Origin: Candidatus Melainabacteria bacterium
Lineage (GTDB): Bacteria > Cyanobacteriota > Vampirovibrionia > Obscuribacterales > Obscuribacteraceae
Assembly (NCBI GenBank): GCA_017307165.1
Contig: JAFKGK010000012.1
Coordinates: 1-64,000 of the forward strand
Reading direction: 5' to 3'
Length of the DNA: 64,000 nt
The notes under the pieces: model-generated
The model's input: the letters and a program-made list of their open reading frames with translations, nothing else
Database searches by the model: none
Told to the model about the DNA's origin: nothing
Made by a program: the position numbers and the translations under genes
Shown here: positions 8,170-17,007 of the stretch, piece after piece
How positions within the stretch are numbered: the stretch's first letter is position 1
Layout: each line of letters starts with the position of its first letter

Positions 8170-9255
8170 ATGTCCAACAATGCACAGCCGGAGCGGGATC
8201 GTCCCGCCGAGAGCGATGCCACGAGCGCCGCTAGCAAGATAGACGATGCGATGGCCCACAGCAGGATGCTGGCGGAGACTCAGGTCAATGTGTCTGGTGC
8301 GGACAAGCTGGCGGTCAAAGACAAGGCGGTATTGCCGGAGCTGGAGTTGGGACAGATCAAAAAGGGTGAGACGACGAGGGAAACGGTAAAGATCGATGGT
8401 GAGGATTGTCAGTTTTTGCTGCGGGTGCCGGAGAGTTACGATCCCAAAAAGCCGATGCCCTTGATCATTGCTTTTCATGGCTATGGTGACAAGCCAGGCC
8501 AAGGTGACACCAAACCTGGTGCAGAAGGTATGGAGCCCGTCACCGGTCTGAGCGAACGCGCCGAAAAAGACGGTTTTATAGTGGCTTATCTAAACGGCAA
8601 TCCAAAAGAAAAAAATGCCTGGAATAACAATCAATGGTTTTTTTCAAACCGCGATGATGTCAAATTTACAAAGACTGTGATGGACAACCTGTCAAAGGAC
8701 CTAAATGTAGATCAGGAAAGGATCTATCTGGTGGGTTTTAGCAATGGGGCTAGCTTTGCGCATCGGGCAGCGGCGGCGCTGGCGGATAGAGTGGCGGCGG
8801 TGGCTGATGTGAGCGGTTGGATGACCGGTCAGGAAAAAGCCGAAGCCAAAGGTGTTTCGATGCTGTCGATACATAGCAAGGCGGATGATGCAGTAAAGTT
8901 TGATGGGCGGCCGATCTGGCAGGGTGTTTTGATGAAACCCTCGGAGTACACGACGGATCATTATCGCAAGATCAATGACATGCCGGCGATGGCGGGAGTG
9001 GCGCAGCATACGCAGGCGGCCAATGGGACGCAGATCGATACTTATAGCTATAAGGATCCGGTGAGCAAGACCGAGGTCAAGAGTATCTTTATAGAAAACG
9101 AGGGGCATGTGTGGTTTGGTGGAAAAGCCAATGAAAATGCGCCTGTCAATGCGACAGATGAAGTGCTCAAGTTTTTTAGTGATAAGCGCAAAGTGAGAGA
9201 TGCTGGGTCTGGCGCGACGGCTAAGGAGTTGCAGGAAATGGCGCGGGGTCGGTAA
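8170..9255 (+). CDS. PHB-depolymerase-family esterase without signal peptide
   Basis: A 361-residue paralogue of the protein at 6410-7570. The first 80 residues are polar and look disordered. The hydrolase domain shows LIIAFHGYGDKPG, the nucleophile elbow YLVGFSNGASFAHR (G-F-S-N-G) and a C-terminal catalytic His in ENEGHVWFGG. ATG 8170 is chosen over upstream in-frame starts (from 8047) because an AGG lies 8 bases ahead and residues before it look non-coding. The absence of a leader suggests a cytoplasmic location, or export by another route, unlike its neighbour. Substrate unknown. Confidence 0.85.
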   Translation: MSNNAQPERDRPAESDATSAASKIDDAMAHSRMLAETQVNVSGADKLAVKDKAVLPELELGQIKKGETTRETVKIDGEDCQFLLRVPESYDPKKPMPLIIAFHGYGDKPGQGDTKPGAEGMEPVTGLSERAEKDGFIVAYLNGNPKEKNAWNNNQWFFSNRDDVKFTKTVMDNLSKDLNVDQERIYLVGFSNGASFAHRAAAALADRVAAVADVSGWMTGQEKAEAKGVSMLSIHSKADDAVKFDGRPIWQGVLMKPSEYTTDHYRKINDMPAMAGVAQHTQAANGTQIDTYSYKDPVSKTEVKSIFIENEGHVWFGGKANENAPVNATDEVLKFFSDKRKVRDAGSGATAKELQEMARGR

Positions 9256-9350
9256 TCTGGCCTTTATGCTGTTTGTGCAATTTCAAAAACTAAGCGAAGG
9301 GCACAAAATGGTGTCCACTGATCAGTCATAAATTGACTGACAGTTTCGAT

Positions 9351-9584
9351 CTAGTGCTTTTTGCCAAAAATGCGCCGCAAATAATCCAGTATTTCTACCT
9401 TATAAACAGTCCAGATAAAAACGCACAAGGCACTGCCGAAAAACATAAATGCCAAAAGTACTGCGGCCTCTCCCATATGCTTGGGGCCGCGACTAAAGGC
9501 AATCGAGCGCATGACCACATCGGCCGCGGTAATAATCAGGACAATGATGAGAAATGCAGGAGGTATCTTAAGGGGTTTGTACAT
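9351..9584 (-). CDS. small two-helix membrane protein
   Basis: 77 residues with two hydrophobic segments (LKIPPAFLIIVLIITAADVV and AAVLLAFMFFGSALCVFIWT) separated by a short charged loop, and a basic tail (RRIFGKKH). The arrangement suggests a membrane protein with positive-inside ends. No ribosome site is evident and no family is recognised, but the composition is unlike random translation. Confidence 0.6.
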   Translation of the reverse strand: MYKPLKIPPAFLIIVLIITAADVVMRSIAFSRGPKHMGEAAVLLAFMFFGSALCVFIWTVYKVEILDYLRRIFGKKH

Positions 9585-9728
9585 GGATAAAACAGTGGAA
9601 TGAAATTGTGGAGTGGCATATACACTAGCACCAAATGCGAAATCTAAGGACCGTCATGCCAAATACCCCAAACGTGCCAAATGTTTGAAATTTCCCCTGA
9701 AAATCTAGCCCGCCCGTGCAGCTAGCAG

Positions 9729-10490
9729 CTACTTTTTGACCGGTGGCCTCATCACATAATGACTGTCGTATTTGCCGAGAGACACATCGACAGTTTCACC
9801 GGTCCATTTGGTGCCATTACGCGAGCTATTGTTATGGACCAGATTGTCGTTGCCTACAAAGCCTACGTGCGCGTTACCGCCACCCTTTTTCCAATTGGTG
9901 CCTTTGTTGTAGCCGATAGCAGCATCACCGGGCTGCATATCGCTGATAGGATGCTTGGTCCAACCGTGCCGCTCCATTTGCGTCACCAAGCCGCCGACTG
10001 TCGGCGAGTCGAGATATTTAAAACCGGCTGCCTGAGCAACCTCTGACACGGCAGCAGCACAGCCAAATTTACCATTGACTGTGGCTTCGGCGTATGGAGA
10101 TTTTTGCCACATTTTTTGTCCATCAAATCTATCTGCTGCATTTGCGATGCTAGTGGCATCCGCACTGCGATTGCCCATGAGTCCAGCAACCTTATCGCCA
10201 GCAGCAGCCACCTGCACCTCGTCGGATTTGTCCTGAGACTTGCCGCCAAAATTGAGTGGTGGCACATCGATAAAACTCAGGAGTTTTTGATCCTGGCTGC
10301 CAAACTTGAGGTCGCGGTCGGCACCCTGCGCACCACTAAGCGCGTTGGCGCGCATTGAGCTAAATGACTCATCAAAAGACCGAGTCGAAGCGGCACGATT
10401 GTCACCGACTGCAAAATCGAGATTATCCTGAGCGCCTCTGGCGGCGGGCTCGTTGTAAACTTCTCTAGTCGATTGATCAGCGCGGGTCAT
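9729..10490 (-). CDS. CHAP/NlpC-P60-like cysteine hydrolase
   Basis: 253 residues. The first 110 are polar, without signal peptide or repeats. The C-terminal domain (residues 120-250) has a candidate nucleophile Cys in GKFGCAAAVSEVAQAAGF, a PGDAAIGY strand, and a candidate His in GGGNAHVGFVGNDNLVHNNS: the Cys-then-His order of CHAP and NlpC/P60 peptidoglycan amidases and endopeptidases. An AGAGGTG ribosome site lies about 7 bases before the ATG. Peptidoglycan cleavage is the family role; export may use a non-classical route. Fold by eye, moderate certainty. Confidence 0.72.
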   Translation of the reverse strand: MTRADQSTREVYNEPAARGAQDNLDFAVGDNRAASTRSFDESFSSMRANALSGAQGADRDLKFGSQDQKLLSFIDVPPLNFGGKSQDKSDEVQVAAAGDKVAGLMGNRSADATSIANAADRFDGQKMWQKSPYAEATVNGKFGCAAAVSEVAQAAGFKYLDSPTVGGLVTQMERHGWTKHPISDMQPGDAAIGYNKGTNWKKGGGNAHVGFVGNDNLVHNNSSRNGTKWTGETVDVSLGKYDSHYVMRPPVKK

Positions 10491-10575
10491 GCAGAGTCAC
10501 CTCTTCCAAGATGAGACGAGCTTAATGTCGATCCCGTGAAAAAGACGTGAAAGCCAACTTGCAGGAGGGTCTAAG

Positions 10576-11193
10576 GTGTCTGTGTCGGTGGGTGGAGTGG
10601 CCAGGATGATTGGCTGGGCGATTGGGATAATGGCCGTTTTGTGGCTGTCTTTGGGCATTACGCCTCAATCAATCGCGACATTTACCGAGCGCTTTGCGAC
10701 CAATCTCCGCGAAGGTGCTCACGCCAACGCCCCAGTCAAACTGCAACAAAATCCCGACAATTTCTATCCGTCCAAATATGATGAGCGGCTCACGGCGAGG
10801 GCCACCAAGATTTTGCAGGCACTGCACGAAGAAACCGCGCAGGTACGTGGTTACTCCAATTTTTTGTGCAGACTCCTGATCCTGCAGCCGGATTTTAGTG
10901 CCAAGATGCTGGCGGTGCGCAAAGATGATTACAATGCGGCTTATCTGCGCGAAAAAATCGTGAGCAATAAGGGGATCGTGACAGAAAAACCAGAGATAAA
11001 GCTGGCGAATCGGCAGTTGACCCAGGTGTTTAAGCAATTGAGCGCGATGCCAGATCAAGGGGCGTCGGCCTACGATCCGCTTAAGGCGCAGTATTTGCTG
11101 GAGTACAAGCCCAACAAAGAGACTCGCTTTTATTTGACTGAAGACTCGAGCGAGCTCGCGGCCGTCGTCACCGAACTCGAAAGTATCAAATAG
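10576..11193 (+). CDS. membrane-anchored protein of unknown function
   Basis: 205 residues starting at GTG, chosen for the strong AGGAGGG site 6-7 bases upstream. One N-terminal membrane segment (IGWAIGIMAVLWLSLGI, residues 12-28) is followed by an exported helical domain with charged heptad-like stretches. No catalytic motif or family recognised. It runs divergently from the CHAP-like gene. Confidence 0.72.
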   Translation: MSVSVGGVARMIGWAIGIMAVLWLSLGITPQSIATFTERFATNLREGAHANAPVKLQQNPDNFYPSKYDERLTARATKILQALHEETAQVRGYSNFLCRLLILQPDFSAKMLAVRKDDYNAAYLREKIVSNKGIVTEKPEIKLANRQLTQVFKQLSAMPDQGASAYDPLKAQYLLEYKPNKETRFYLTEDSSELAAVVTELESIK

Positions 11194-11340
11194 CAAGCCG
11201 TGGGAGTGAAGCGCGCGAGCAATAACCGTTGGGGGTGGCTACTATACTTGCTAATAACAAAGGCCCCAAAAAGAGAAATGCATAAACAAGGCAGCATAAG
11301 CCGAGTTGATGTATTTCTCTTGTTTGGTAAGCTTGGGTCT

Positions 11341-12219
11341 TCATGGTTTTGCGACAAAATCAATGAGGGTGCGGGCAAAAGTAATCGAGTCGCGCTCGTC
11401 GACCGATACGTGATCTGAGTGCGCGATGAGCTGAAAACGCTTATTACGACTAGCTGAGCACGCATACATATAACGCGAATGCCATGGATCGATGATATTG
11501 TCGCGGCCGCCATGCATGATCAAAAGCGGCTTGTGGATTCGCTTGAGGATTTGAGCATTATCAAGCGAAGGATCGCGGGGGAACAACCAACTGGGGTAGA
11601 TCCTCAAAAATGGGACCTTTTCGTGAGCAATAGCCGGCAATGATGCAAAACCCGACTGCAAAACGAGGCGGTCAAAGCTACGTGTGTCTGCCAGATGTAC
11701 GGCGACCGTGCAACCCAGACTGACACCATATACGATGACATCGCTAGGGGCGTAGCCGAGAGAGTCGATGACGTAGGCAAAAGCGGTTTCGCCGTCTTGC
11801 ATTATGTGCTGGGTGCTGGGCTTACCCTGGCTTTTACCGTAGCCACGAGGTTCGTATGTGACTACTGAGGCTCCTGTGGCAAGCAATCGTCTGACAAAAG
11901 ATATGCGGCGCGGTATGTCGCCGGCGTTACCCGGGCAGATGAGGTAGACCTTTTGGTGATTGTGTTGTGGTCCGCGATGGTCAAAGTGCCAGATGCGGAT
12001 GTGCTCAGTCTTGGCTGGTCCGCTGGGGATCATGGTGCCAGAGTTGGGGACATCCCTAAAATTTGCGAGGTCGGCGGGGTTGCCGATCTCGCGGTCGGTT
12101 AAAAACAAACGATGTGTGTAGAGCCCGGGCAAAACGCGAGGAGAGCACACCAGGTAGATGGCGATCAAACTCAAGCCTAAAAGCAGGACGCGCCTAATGC
12201 TGAAAAATGACTTTTTCAT
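11341..12219 (-). CDS. membrane-anchored alpha/beta hydrolase (ABHD13/17-like)
   Basis: A 292-residue serine hydrolase with an N-terminal signal anchor (VLLLGLSLIAIYLVC). The fold is complete: a VYLICPGNAGD oxyanion strand, YEPRGYGKSQG, the nucleophile elbow VYGVSLGCTVA (G-V-S-L-G), the acid in MHGGRDNIIDP and the catalytic His in AHSDHVS. This pattern fits the S33/ABHD13-17 group of membrane-tethered esterases, thioesterases and peptidases. The catalytic domain should face the periplasm. The substrate is not predictable. Confidence 0.85.
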   Translation of the reverse strand: MKKSFFSIRRVLLLGLSLIAIYLVCSPRVLPGLYTHRLFLTDREIGNPADLANFRDVPNSGTMIPSGPAKTEHIRIWHFDHRGPQHNHQKVYLICPGNAGDIPRRISFVRRLLATGASVVTYEPRGYGKSQGKPSTQHIMQDGETAFAYVIDSLGYAPSDVIVYGVSLGCTVAVHLADTRSFDRLVLQSGFASLPAIAHEKVPFLRIYPSWLFPRDPSLDNAQILKRIHKPLLIMHGGRDNIIDPWHSRYMYACSASRNKRFQLIAHSDHVSVDERDSITFARTLIDFVAKP

Positions 12220-12313
12220 GGCCGTTAGATTTTTGTTTTTGTTAGAAAAATGGTGAAAATTTGGGGTGGTGTTGGAGGGGGTTGAGCGATGGGTGGGGTG
12301 GGGATGTTTTGAG

Positions 12314-12370
12314 GGGCTTTTGGAGGCTGACAGATTTTTGTTTTTAAAATCTGTCAGCCCCTAAAAGCCC
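12314..12370. repeat. long hairpin between divergent genes
   Basis: Two 25-base arms (12314-12338 and 12346-12370) pair with two mismatches around a 7-base T-rich loop. It lies between the start of the minus-strand hydrolase and the plus-strand gene at 12403, where a terminator is not expected, and no T-run follows either arm. It could be an mRNA leader structure, a small mobile repeat, or a structured RNA. Confidence 0.6.
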
Positions 12371-12402
12371 ACCCAAAGACCTATCCAGGCAATCGGCCCT
12401 CC

Positions 12403-12669
12403 ATGACCGACAAAAAAGTCAGCTCCAAAGCCATCACCCATGACAACCACCTATTGACTGCTCATTCACCCCTAAATCCGTTAGAAAAACCAAAAAATTT
12501 CATCCCCTCCACCTTAGGCAAAACATTGCCTAAAGCAAAGACATCTCTCATCAAATTAAAGGAAACATCCATCGAACAACTAAGTCTCTACACCCCTATA
12601 ACAGCTAGCGCAAAGCGCCTGCATGCTAAAATTGCCGGCAGTTCGCAGCCTTTTCCAGGGGACACCTAA
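12403..12669 (+). CDS. small hypothetical protein ahead of the thioesterase
   Basis: 88 residues rich in Lys, Ser, Thr and Pro, with no membrane segment and no family. Its TAA ends directly at the GTG of the thioesterase, which would allow coupling, but there is no ribosome site before its ATG. The frame may be open by chance, so it is reported at low confidence. Confidence 0.3.
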   Translation: MTDKKVSSKAITHDNHLLTAHSPLNPLEKPKNFIPSTLGKTLPKAKTSLIKLKETSIEQLSLYTPITASAKRLHAKIAGSSQPFPGDT

Positions 12670-13125
12670 GTGAAAAACGAAACAAAGAGCAAAAATCTCG
12701 AACTGGCACAAAGTGTCGCCCACGAAATGTTCAAGATCGACAAGCATGCCCAAAAACTCGGCATGACCCTCCGCGAGATCAGCCCTGGATACGCCGAACT
12801 CTCTTTAGTAGTCACTGACGACATGATCAACGGCCTCGGCATCTGCCACGGCGGCGTGACCTTCAGCCTGGCCGACACGGCTTTTGCCCTCGCCTGCAAC
12901 TCCCGCAATCAGCGCACCCTGGCTCTCAACGCCTCAATCACTTATGCGGCACCAGCCTCGGTCGGCGACATCCTCACCGCCTTTGCCCAAGAACAAGTGC
13001 TAAACGGCAAGACCGGAGTCTACGATGTCACAATCGTCAACCAGCACAACGAAAAGATCGCGCTATTTCATGGCGTTTCCTACCGCACACGCCAGGTCAC
13101 CGTATCAGCCACCGACCCCGATTAA
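12670..13125 (+). CDS. paaI: PaaI-type hotdog thioesterase
   Basis: A 151-residue single hotdog-fold enzyme that hydrolyses acyl-CoA thioesters, typically (hydroxy)phenylacetyl-CoA, as a tetramer in the cytoplasm. The family signature is clear: INGLGICHGGVTFSLADTAFALACNS, with the active-site helix beginning at CHGG, then TLALNASITYAAPASVGD and the closing strand KIALFHGVSYR. The GTG start has an AGGGG site about 8 bases upstream. No phenylacetate degradation genes are nearby, so it may act as a general thioesterase. A terminator follows. Confidence 0.9.
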   Translation: MKNETKSKNLELAQSVAHEMFKIDKHAQKLGMTLREISPGYAELSLVVTDDMINGLGICHGGVTFSLADTAFALACNSRNQRTLALNASITYAAPASVGDILTAFAQEQVLNGKTGVYDVTIVNQHNEKIALFHGVSYRTRQVTVSATDPD

Positions 13126-13154
13126 GCGCATCTAAACCAACCAACTTTTCAAGA

Positions 13155-13184
13155 GGGAGCATCGTGGGAACAATGCTCCCTTTT
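13155..13184 (+). terminator. rho-independent terminator after paaI
   Basis: An 8-base stem (GGGAGCAT/ATGCTCCC) with a 10-base loop is followed directly by TTTT, 30 bases after the paaI stop. Confidence 0.75.
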
Positions 13185-13204
13185 ACTGTCGTCATACGCA
13201 AATT

Positions 13205-14107
13205 ATGACCACACAAACATACAACCAAAACGATTCTAGTTTTCAGTCTCAGTCCAGCTCTCAGTCCCGGCCCGACTACACCAGCCGCCTCGCCAGGGCA
13301 TATAGAGAGATCGGCATCAAAAGCGGCGCTACACTCCAGACAGTCGAAAAGCGCATCCGCAAGCTGATCTCGGACAATCACCCAGACAAATTTCAAACTC
13401 CGCAAATAAAAGAAAGACAGACAGAGTGGCTCAAGACCCTCAATGCGCATCGCGAATTGTTGATCGGGCACTTTAGAGACGAGCATCCAAACGCACAGGA
13501 CAAGTGCTTTTGCTGCGACGATCAAAAGACCCAGGTCATCAGGACTACAAACGCCAAAGCCGCATCAGCAGGCAAAACCACACCTCCGCCAAGCAGCGAC
13601 ATATCCAAAGAGCTCGCAAAGCAGCTTGATGCCCTGGTTTCGCCATTTAAAAGTACAAAGGACGCCCGCCGCCGCAAGCTGGTACTCGCCATGGCCATAG
13701 TGCTAGTGCTCGATCTCGCATTTATGCAATTGCAAAAGGATTTTAGAGACAAAAAAGTCGATCCGCCCCCGCAGGCGATCTCCACAATGAGCAAACCCAG
13801 CCCCGCCATTTCACCGACTCCTGCACCTCCAACTCAACCAGCATCCAGACTGGCATACGGCATGAGCGAAAGCGAGGTCTACTTTAAAAAACTAGCCCTC
13901 GACCGCTGTCAGATGGCTATCCGGCAAGATCGGCGTTCTCTCGAACAACTCGCAATCAAACTCACAGACCCAACCCTCAGCCCCTCGCAAAGGCGAGAAT
14001 TGGAGGAAATGCGCGAGTTTCGCGAGATCGACCTGCAAAAGCAGCAACAAATGCTGTCAACGATTGAAAGCCAATTATCAATTGTTCTAAAATCTGAGGG
14101 CGCCTAG
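13205..14107 (+). CDS. J-domain protein with central membrane segment
   Basis: 300 residues. A Ser/Gln-rich N-terminus is followed by a J domain (about residues 25-85) with an intact HPD at 59-61, so it should stimulate an Hsp70 ATPase. A Lys/Arg-rich segment leads into one membrane helix (LVLAMAIVLVLDLAFMQL, near 160-178). Then come a Pro/Thr linker and a C-terminal helical region with a coiled-coil look (residues 225-300). The J domain should be cytoplasmic. No DnaK client motif is visible. A terminator overlaps its stop codon. The J domain is firm; its role is unknown. Confidence 0.85.
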   Translation: MTTQTYNQNDSSFQSQSSSQSRPDYTSRLARAYREIGIKSGATLQTVEKRIRKLISDNHPDKFQTPQIKERQTEWLKTLNAHRELLIGHFRDEHPNAQDKCFCCDDQKTQVIRTTNAKAASAGKTTPPPSSDISKELAKQLDALVSPFKSTKDARRRKLVLAMAIVLVLDLAFMQLQKDFRDKKVDPPPQAISTMSKPSPAISPTPAPPTQPASRLAYGMSESEVYFKKLALDRCQMAIRQDRRSLEQLAIKLTDPTLSPSQRRELEEMREFREIDLQKQQQMLSTIESQLSIVLKSEGA

Positions 14108-14118
14108 GCGCCCTCTTT
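14096..14118 (+). terminator. terminator overlapping the J-protein stop codon
   Basis: A perfect 9-base inverted repeat (GAGGGCGCC/GGCGCCCTC) with a 2-base spacer is followed by TTTAT. The TAG stop (14105-14107) lies in the loop and stem base. With so small a spacer the inner pairs must open to form the loop. Confidence 0.65.
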
Positions 14119-14137
14119 ATTTGCGACAATCGAGATC

Positions 14138-16141
14138 TTGAGCAAAACCGCCACGCGACTATTATGCATATCACTGGCGGTGGCCTGCCTGGGCCTCTAT
14201 TGCAATAGCCTGGGCAGCTGGCTCTTTATCGATCCGGGCGAGAGCTACTACACCGAAGCCGCGCGGGAGATGGTCGAAGGCCACGAATACATAGTCCCGC
14301 ACCTCAACTACCAGACCTATTACAGCAAACCAATCCTGACGTTTTGGCTGATCGCCGGCAGCTACAATCTCTTTGGCGTGAGCGAATGGGCGGCGCGCCT
14401 GCCTTTTGGCCTGCTCGCATGCTTACTGGTGGCGCTGACGGTGCTGGCTTGCAAGAGTTTTGCCGACTGGAAACGCGCTCTTTTTGCTGGCTTTATTGCC
14501 GCTGCCGCACCGCTGATGGTGGCATTTACTAAGACCTCGCCGATAGATATAGCATTTAGCACCTTTTTAAACATGGCAGTGTTTGGCTTTTTGCTCACTT
14601 GCCTGGTCGGGCTTAGGCAGTATTTTTGGTTGATATGGCTCGGCCTGGGTCTTGCGGTATTGACCAAGGGACCGGCTGGCATCCTGCTTTTTGGCATCGG
14701 CACCTGCGCGTATCTTGCGGCGGCGCTCAAAAACCCGAGCCAAATCCTCGGCTTGATCCGCATGACCAGGCCGTTTTTGGGGACGGGCATTTTTGCAGCG
14801 ATTTGCTTGCCCTGGTATTGGGCAGTGGCAAAAGCAACCAAGGGCGTGTTTCTCAAAGTTTTTTTTGAGTACGAAAACCTCGCTCGCTTTCAAGGCAAGA
14901 CCAATCTGCACAAGGGCAGTCCCCTGTACTTTATCTCTGTGCTAGCATATGGATTGGCTCCCTGGGCGCTTTTTACCCCACAAGCTCTGCGCCAAAAACT
15001 CTTTGCGCCATTTTTTGCAAGTCTCGCCAACCTCAAGCACAAGCGGATCTCCACTAGCGAAAGCTACAAACCGCACATGACCGACGCCGCGACGCAACCC
15101 GCGTCAATCGATCCACAAACTCGCCCCCAAAATGAAATAGCGACCGATTGTCTACTTTATCTTTCGGCGTGGCTGGCGACAGTATTTGTTTTTTTTAGTA
15201 TTTCAAAGACTCAGCTCGATACTTACATTTTGCCGATCATCGCGCCACTGTCGATCGTCCTGTCATGCAGTCTGCACGATACGCTCGAGGGAGTGGAGAG
15301 AAAAAATCAAGAGGGTCGTGACCCAGAAGAGAAAAATTGGGATGGAAGATGGGCGCAAATTTTACTGTGGTTGATTGGTGGGCTGTCCGGGGCCATGGCT
15401 GTGGGTCTTGCATATCTCAGCGCTACTATGGCAGATGCCGGCGCATATGATCGCACCCTGCTAGCGATATCGAGCGTGGTGGCACTGATTGGTAGCATTA
15501 TCTCGCTCATGAGTATCAGGGCCGGCAGGCTCATCGTGGCTTTTCATCGTCAAATCATCACCATAGCTGCCCTCTTTGCTTTGCTGCATCCATTGGGCAT
15601 GCAATATTTTTCCTATAAAAACCAGCAAGGCATGGCACGTGTAGCCGCGCAGCTAGCTGGTCCATTGCATCTGGACAAGGAAGAAATCGCACTCTACGGC
15701 GGTTACAAACCATCCATCATGTACTACTTAAAACGCCCCGTAGAGTCGATCTCCACCGTCAATCCTCTTATCGTCAACGACAGCCCGCTGCCGGATGATG
15801 GGCTTTCGTACGGGCCGACGCCGTCCGGCAAGCGCCAGATCGTGATTACAGACGATGCGCATCGCAAGGATTTTGCGGCGCGCCCCGAGCTGCACTGGAT
15901 CGAGATCGCAAGAGATCGTGATTGGGCGGCCTACGAGCTACTCAATGGCTATGTGCAAAAACCAAAAACGCTAGAGGAAATATTTAAGATGCTTATCCAC
16001 ACCAAGCATCCTCTGGGCGATACTGGGGCGTTTGGCCCTCTGACAGTGCCGCTTGGCGGTGGTGATGCGGAAGTTTTCAAGGCAAAAAATGCAGTACGAC
16101 AGCAGATGCACGACAGACAGAACAAGCAAAATTCGCGATAA
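14138..16141 (+). CDS. ArnT/PMT-like GT39-family glycosyltransferase
   Basis: A 667-residue multi-pass enzyme that moves a sugar from a polyprenyl-phosphate carrier to an envelope acceptor. It begins with a membrane helix and the first periplasmic loop FIDPGESYYTEAAREMV, whose Asp-Glu matches the catalytic loop of the ArnT/PMT superfamily. LNYQTYYSKPILTFWL and EWAARLPFGLLACLL are also typical. About ten further hydrophobic segments follow, then a soluble C-terminal domain of about 150 residues. A cytoplasmic-looking loop of about 60 polar residues splits the membrane part. The start is TTG. Acceptor (lipid A, protein or glycan) unknown. Confidence 0.87.
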   Translation: MSKTATRLLCISLAVACLGLYCNSLGSWLFIDPGESYYTEAAREMVEGHEYIVPHLNYQTYYSKPILTFWLIAGSYNLFGVSEWAARLPFGLLACLLVALTVLACKSFADWKRALFAGFIAAAAPLMVAFTKTSPIDIAFSTFLNMAVFGFLLTCLVGLRQYFWLIWLGLGLAVLTKGPAGILLFGIGTCAYLAAALKNPSQILGLIRMTRPFLGTGIFAAICLPWYWAVAKATKGVFLKVFFEYENLARFQGKTNLHKGSPLYFISVLAYGLAPWALFTPQALRQKLFAPFFASLANLKHKRISTSESYKPHMTDAATQPASIDPQTRPQNEIATDCLLYLSAWLATVFVFFSISKTQLDTYILPIIAPLSIVLSCSLHDTLEGVERKNQEGRDPEEKNWDGRWAQILLWLIGGLSGAMAVGLAYLSATMADAGAYDRTLLAISSVVALIGSIISLMSIRAGRLIVAFHRQIITIAALFALLHPLGMQYFSYKNQQGMARVAAQLAGPLHLDKEEIALYGGYKPSIMYYLKRPVESISTVNPLIVNDSPLPDDGLSYGPTPSGKRQIVITDDAHRKDFAARPELHWIEIARDRDWAAYELLNGYVQKPKTLEEIFKMLIHTKHPLGDTGAFGPLTVPLGGGDAEVFKAKNAVRQQMHDRQNKQNSR

Positions 16142-16153
16142 GGTCCACAAGGC

Positions 16154-16726
16154 TCAATACGCAGAGTAGCCTGCAACACGCCCCTTGACGCTCAATTGCG
16201 AATTGCGATTGGTGGCGCTTGCGGTGGCGCCGTGAGCGACTGGCGCATAGTCTCCATACCCTGCGATCTGGGCGGAGGTGCCATAGTTATAGAGTGTGGC
16301 GTCGGAGTTTTGCGAGGATATGCCGGCGGAGACGGAGGCATTAGCATTGGAGCCACCAAAACTGGGGTGAGTTGCAGCTGGGGCCTTGACCACAGTGGGC
16401 ATCACCTGTGGCTTGATGTAGTGAAAGGGCGCGGTCTTTGCGGCATGTGCGTTGCCGACGACGATGTTGCCGCGGCGGGCACCTGGGATGGGAGACCAAT
16501 GAAAATTGGCCAGGGAAGGGTTTTTATTGACGAGATTCTTTTCCCAGCCGGCATAGGTCTTTTGACCGTCGACGCAATAAATAGAGTATGGCTTGATGTC
16601 GTTACGGATGACGTGATGGTCGGTGGCGGAAGCGGCAGCGTTATTGCAGAACAGCGAGGTAATAGCGCAGGCAGCTGCTGTCGCAAAGAATTTGATCGTG
16701 CTGGTAAGGGTTTGCATCGGATGCAC
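16154..16726 (-). CDS. exported Ala/Ser/Asn-rich protein of unknown function
   Basis: 190 residues with a classical signal peptide (TIKFFATAAACAITSLFCNNAAASA, cleavage near residue 34). The mature part starts with a short ordered region (DIKPYSIYCVDGQKTYAGWE) and then becomes a low-complexity Ala/Ser/Asn/Gly chain ending in SVKGRVAGYSAY. An AAGGTG site precedes the ATG. It is convergent with the glycosyltransferase. No family recognised. Confidence 0.75.
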   Translation of the reverse strand: MHPMQTLTSTIKFFATAAACAITSLFCNNAAASATDHHVIRNDIKPYSIYCVDGQKTYAGWEKNLVNKNPSLANFHWSPIPGARRGNIVVGNAHAAKTAPFHYIKPQVMPTVVKAPAATHPSFGGSNANASVSAGISSQNSDATLYNYGTSAQIAGYGDYAPVAHGATASATNRNSQLSVKGRVAGYSAY

Positions 16727-17007
16727 CTTGGGCCGTGGGGGAGGGCTCGTGTCTTGAACTATACGGGGAGCGGGGATTTTTGCCGTCGCCTGAGATTAAA
16801 TTAGCGGTGAAATGTGGCAGAAGTTTGGCAGCACTTCATTTGATTTTTTTGCCAGTCGAGCCGATAGGCAGATTGCCGCCCGCCGGTGCTGCGCAAAGCG
16901 GGCTACACAATCTGCACTATCGGCTCTAATGCTAAAAAACGCATTTGGTGAAACAGTGACAAACTGCTATCCCTTCTGTGCCTTTTCTGAGAGCCGTATA
17001 TAAATGG

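Noticed and set aside
16735-17003. Short plus-strand frames between the exported protein and the TonB-C-like gene
   Set aside because: No ribosome site, mutually overlapping, and of random composition.
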